Source of the DNA: Hymenobacter sp. YC55
Lineage (GTDB): Bacteria > Bacteroidota > Bacteroidia > Cytophagales > Hymenobacteraceae
Length of the DNA: 64,000 bases
Direction of reading: 5' to 3'
Assembly (NCBI RefSeq): GCF_029433095.1
Contig: NZ_JARNTX010000002.1
Coordinates: forward strand, 868,001-932,000
Shown: one piece after another, positions 61,304-64,000 of the stretch
Numbering within the stretch: the stretch's first letter is position 1
Layout: every line of letters starts with the position of its first letter
The notes under the pieces: model-generated
Databases searched by the model: none
Told to the model about the DNA's origin: nothing
Seen by the model: the letters and a program-made list of their open reading frames with translations, nothing else
Translations under genes and position numbers: made by a program

Positions 61304-62074
61304 ATGATTGTTTACAAGACTGAGGAGGAAATAGAACTCATTCGAGCAAGCGCCAAAGTGCTCGCTCAAGCCCACGGAGAAGTTGCGGGCATGATTCGGG
61401 AAGGAATAACTACACGTGAGCTAGACAAGCGAGCGGAAGAATTCATTCGTGACCATGGCGGACAACCTTCATTCAAAGGCTATAATGATTTCCCTTATAG
61501 TCTCTGTATCTCTCCTAACTCGGTTGTAGTGCATGGTTTCCCTGGAGACCATACCCTTAAGAGCGGAGACATTATATCGGTTGACGCAGGGGTGTTGCTT
61601 AATGGTTACCATTCTGATAGTGCTTACACCTATCCAGTTGGGGAGGTAGATCCAGAAGTGCTTCAACTTCTAGAGGAAACTAAGAAGTCACTGTATCTCG
61701 GTATAGAGAAGGCAGTAGCAGGCAACCGGATGGGTGATGTTGGCTATGCTATCCAAAACCACGTTGAAAAACAAGGTTATGGTGTGGTCAGGGAACTAGT
61801 CGGTCATGGAATTGGTAAGAAATTGCACGAGCGGCCAGAGGTACCTAATTACGGAAAACGTGGTTCGGGACTGAAGTTACAGACCGGTTTAGTTCTTGCC
61901 ATTGAACCAATGGTGAATCTAGGGAAGAAAGATGTAGTACAAGAGAAAGATGGCTGGACCATCAGGACCAAAGACTACAAGCCTTCAGCGCATTTCGAGC
62001 ACACTGTAGTAGTACGAAAAGATAAAGCGGAGATTCTTACCTCCTTCGAATACATAGAAAAAGCCTTACAGTAG
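61304..62074 (+). CDS. map: Methionine aminopeptidase, type I
   Basis: 256 residues. Removes N-terminal Met. Metal ligands are in place: SVDAGVLLNGYHSDSAYT (two Asp), VGHGIGKKLHERPEVPN (His), LAIEPMVN (Glu) and HFEHTVVV (final His region and Glu). It starts 6 nt after secY. Adenylate kinase, often between secY and map, is absent. Confidence 0.98.
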   Translation: MIVYKTEEEIELIRASAKVLAQAHGEVAGMIREGITTRELDKRAEEFIRDHGGQPSFKGYNDFPYSLCISPNSVVVHGFPGDHTLKSGDIISVDAGVLLNGYHSDSAYTYPVGEVDPEVLQLLEETKKSLYLGIEKAVAGNRMGDVGYAIQNHVEKQGYGVVRELVGHGIGKKLHERPEVPNYGKRGSGLKLQTGLVLAIEPMVNLGKKDVVQEKDGWTIRTKDYKPSAHFEHTVVVRKDKAEILTSFEYIEKALQ

Positions 62075-62078
62075 CCTT

Positions 62079-62297
62079 ATGGCCAAACAAACTTCCATTG
62101 AGCAAGACGGAGTCATCCTGGAAGCCCTTTCCAATGCTATGTTCCGGGTGGAACTGGAGAACGGTCACCAACTGATTGCCCACATTTCGGGCAAGATGCG
62201 GATGCACTACATCAAGATTTTGCCGGGAGATAAGGTTAAATTAGAAATGTCACCCTACGATCTGTCGAAGGGACGAATTGTGTACCGTTACAAATAA
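62079..62297 (+). CDS. infA: Translation initiation factor IF-1
   Basis: 72 residues. AKQTSIEQDGVILEALSNAMFRVELENGHQLIAHISGKMRMHYIKILPGDKVKLEMSPYDLSKGRIVYRYK is a complete OB fold of standard length. It starts 4 nt after map. Confidence 0.99.
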   Translation: MAKQTSIEQDGVILEALSNAMFRVELENGHQLIAHISGKMRMHYIKILPGDKVKLEMSPYDLSKGRIVYRYK

Positions 62298-62306
62298 ACC
62301 GACGAC

Positions 62307-62423
62307 ATGAAAGTCAAAACGTCCGTCAAGAAGCGTAGTGTTGATTGCAAAATCATCCGCCGCAAAGGCAAACTCTACGTCATCAACAAAAAAAACCCAC
62401 GCTATAAGCAGCGTCAAGGGTAG
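62307..62423 (+). CDS. rpmJ: 50S ribosomal protein L36
   Basis: 38 residues, ATG at 62307, stop TAG at 62421. KVKTSVKKRSVDCKIIRRKGKLYVINKKNPRYKQRQG has a single Cys, so it is the zinc-free form. It lies 9 nt after infA and 26 nt before rpsM, the conserved order. Confidence 0.97.
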   Translation: MKVKTSVKKRSVDCKIIRRKGKLYVINKKNPRYKQRQG

Positions 62424-62449
62424 TAGCACCAGACTTTTTAATAAAGCAC

Positions 62450-62827
62450 ATGGCTCGTATTGCAGGGGTAGATATCCCAGATAACAAGCGCGGCGAAATC
62501 GCGCTGACCTACATTTTCGGCATTGGCCGTCCTTCTGCTCAGCAGATCCTCACCAAAGCAGGCGTTGACCTGAACAAGAAGGTGAAAGATTGGACTGAAG
62601 CAGAGGCTGGCGAAATCCGCGGCGTGATTGCTGCTGAATTCAAGACCGAAGGTGTGCTGCGCTCAGAAGTGCAGCTGAACATCAAACGCCTCATGGACAT
62701 CGGTTGCTACCGAGGTCTGCGTCACCGCAAAGGTCTGCCTGTTCGTGGTCAGCGTACCAAGAACAACTCGCGTACCCGTAAGGGCAAGCGCAAGACCGTT
62801 GCTGGCAAGAAGAAGGCTACTAAATAA
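62450..62827 (+). CDS. rpsM: 30S ribosomal protein S13
   Basis: 125 residues. ARIAGVDIPDNKRGEIALTYIFGIGRPSAQQIL, RLMDIGCYRGLRHRKGLPVRGQRTKNNSRTRKG. 30S head protein contacting L5 and P-site tRNA. First gene of the alpha-type group. Confidence 0.98.
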   Translation: MARIAGVDIPDNKRGEIALTYIFGIGRPSAQQILTKAGVDLNKKVKDWTEAEAGEIRGVIAAEFKTEGVLRSEVQLNIKRLMDIGCYRGLRHRKGLPVRGQRTKNNSRTRKGKRKTVAGKKKATK

Positions 62828-62897
62828 AACGTAGTGGGAATCGGCTCCTGTCTTAAGATGAGAGTCAACACCTTCCGCTCATTTTCGCGATAACCAA

Positions 62898-63290
62898 ATG
62901 GCACAAAAAAGAAAAGACAAAGCCAAGAAGCGCGTTGTCGTTGTTGAGCCAGTAGGCCAGGTACACATCAAGGCTTCGTTCAACAACATCATCATTTCCA
63001 TCACCAACAACAATGGCCAAGTTATCTCTTGGGCCTCTGCTGGTAAGATGGGCTTCCGTGGCTCCAAGAAAAATACGCCTTACGCTGCACAGATGGCTGC
63101 TACCGATTGCGGTAAAGTAGCACATGACTTAGGCATGCGTAAAGCCGAAGTGTTTGTTAAAGGTCCGGGCGCTGGCCGTGAGTCTGCTATCCGTACGCTG
63201 GGTAACGTGGGTATTGAGGTAACGACCATCAAGGACGTGACGCCGCTGCCCCATAATGGCTGCCGTCCTCCCAAACGTCGTCGCGTATAA
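62898..63290 (+). CDS. rpsK: 30S ribosomal protein S11
   Basis: 130 residues. VGQVHIKASFNNIIISITNNNGQVISWASAGKMGFRGSKKNTPYAAQ and VTPLPHNGCRPPKRRRV. Platform protein near the mRNA exit. A 130-nt spacer with two hairpins separates it from rpsD. Confidence 0.98.
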   Translation: MAQKRKDKAKKRVVVVEPVGQVHIKASFNNIIISITNNNGQVISWASAGKMGFRGSKKNTPYAAQMAATDCGKVAHDLGMRKAEVFVKGPGAGRESAIRTLGNVGIEVTTIKDVTPLPHNGCRPPKRRRV

Positions 63291-63301
63291 TTATCTGAAC
63301 T

Positions 63302-63383
63302 GGCAAGCACAGTGTTTGCCTCCGGTGTCGGGTTTCTGATGCGTCTTTTCTATCTGGTAAGGCACATCTGAGAAGCCCGACAC
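63302..63383 (+). promoter_or_regulatory. Structured leader of rpsD, candidate S4 autoregulatory RNA
   Basis: Two hairpins: GGCAAGC/GTTTGCC (63302-63320, one G-U) and an outer 13-bp stem with one G-U (63325-63337 with 63371-63383) around a 33-nt loop. Position directly before rpsD fits published predictions of S4-binding leaders in Bacteroidota; match to any named motif was not tested. Confidence 0.5.
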
Positions 63384-63420
63384 GCGCAGTTCAACCCCCT
63401 CAAAACTCAACAAACCCGAA

Positions 63421-64000
63421 ATGGCACGTTATACCGGTCCAAAAACCAAGATTGCCCGTCGCTTTGGTGAGCCGATCTTCGGCCCAAGCAAGGCACTCAC
63501 CAAGAAAGCTTATCCTCCCGGCCAGCATGGTCGTGGTCGTCGCAAGAAACAAAGCGAGTATGCTGTCCAGTTGATGGAGAAGCAGAAAGTTAAATATATG
63601 TACGGCGTGCTCGAGAAGCAGTTCGAGAACCTGTTCCACAAAGCAGCTACTATGCCCGGCATCACCGGTGACAACTTGTTGGCTTTGCTGGAATCACGCC
63701 TCGATAATACTGTATACCGTTTGGGCATTGCTACGACCCGTCGTGCTGCCCGTCAGCTTGTACTACACAAGCACGTTACCGTAAATGGTGAAGTCGTGAA
63801 CATTGCTTCTTACAAGCTCCGCGCTGGCGACATCGTGGCAGTACGTGAGAAGTCTAAGTCGCTGGAAGCTATTACAACTAGCTTGAGCGCCCGTAATGCT
63901 CGCGCTTTTTCGTGGTTGGAATGGGACGGCAAGGAAATGGCTGGTAAGTTCATCAGCGCTCCTTCGCGTGAGTTGATTCCGGAGAAAATCACGGAGCAGC
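63421..64000 (+). CDS. rpsD: 30S ribosomal protein S4, 3' end beyond the window
   Basis: 193 residues visible of about 201. ARYTGPKTKIARRFGEPIFGPSKAL, YPPGQHGRGRRKKQSEYAVQLMEKQ, LLALLESRLDNTVYRLGIATTRRAARQLVLHKHVTVNGEVVNIASYKL. Primary 16S-binding protein at the mRNA entry, with S3 and S5. Long zinc-free form (no N-terminal Cys). rpoA and rplQ would be expected next, outside the window. Confidence 0.97.
   Translation, partial: MARYTGPKTKIARRFGEPIFGPSKALTKKAYPPGQHGRGRRKKQSEYAVQLMEKQKVKYMYGVLEKQFENLFHKAATMPGITGDNLLALLESRLDNTVYRLGIATTRRAARQLVLHKHVTVNGEVVNIASYKLRAGDIVAVREKSKSLEAITTSLSARNARAFSWLEWDGKEMAGKFISAPSRELIPEKITEQ

Overview
The window comes from a member of the Bacteroidota, most likely of the Hymenobacter type (Cytophagales). 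Visible evidence: promoters follow the Bacteroidota pattern TTG-N19-TAnnTTTG instead of -35/-10 boxes; there is a type IX secretion (T9SS) sorting domain, several lipoproteins with acidic residues after the lipid cysteine, a BtuB/BtuG-type vitamin B12 uptake pair, and a ribosomal gene order with the single tuf gene placed next to tRNA genes. No phage, transposon, integrase or CRISPR array is visible.

Region 1 (1-29.3 kb) is a mixed chromosomal region on both strands: a family 16 glycoside hydrolase cut by the window edge, an RsbQ-like hydrolase, DUF3861, tRNA-Gly(CCC), a GNAT acetyltransferase, a lipoprotein that looks like a catalytically dead alpha/beta hydrolase, a B12-binding radical SAM protein, an HMA-AraC fusion regulator, and a B12 uptake operon (cobalamin riboswitch, BtuB, BtuG-like). 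These are followed by 3-methyladenine glycosylase, a THUMP-like methyltransferase, S-adenosylhomocysteinase, an SDR oxidoreductase, a T9SS cargo-like lipoprotein, a lipopolysaccharide-type block (GT2, GT9, O-antigen ligase), an ECF sigma factor with its zinc-binding anti-sigma partner, gmk-nadD, frr, pyrH and a biotin carrier protein.

Region 2 (29.3-46.2 kb) starts with an M1 aminopeptidase and passes into the tRNA-Tyr/Gly/Thr-tuf unit, then tRNA-Trp-secE-nusG-rplKAJL-rpoB-rpoC. The rplL-rpoB and rpoB-rpoC spacers are unusually long (about 270 and 344 nt) and contain terminator-like hairpins.

Region 3 (46.2-64 kb) is DUF3467, then rpsL-rpsG-fusA-rpsJ, then the S10/spc/alpha block from rplC to rpsD, which runs off the right edge. 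A terminator plus a fresh promoter separates rpsJ from rplC, and another pair separates rpsN from rpsH, so the classical operons are cut in unusual places. Two small genes, rpmD (59 codons) and rpmJ (38 codons), are included.

The most interesting signals are small-scale: short tandem heptamer/octamer repeats, two of them as inverted pairs inside essential operons and one inside a coding sequence; Arg-Gly-rich tails on both S3 and S5, proteins that lie together at the mRNA entry channel; -7 promoter boxes placed 4-7 nt before start codons, suggesting leaderless mRNAs; a candidate S4 leader; and the HMA-AraC fusion. I found no strong case for a wholly new multi-gene system.
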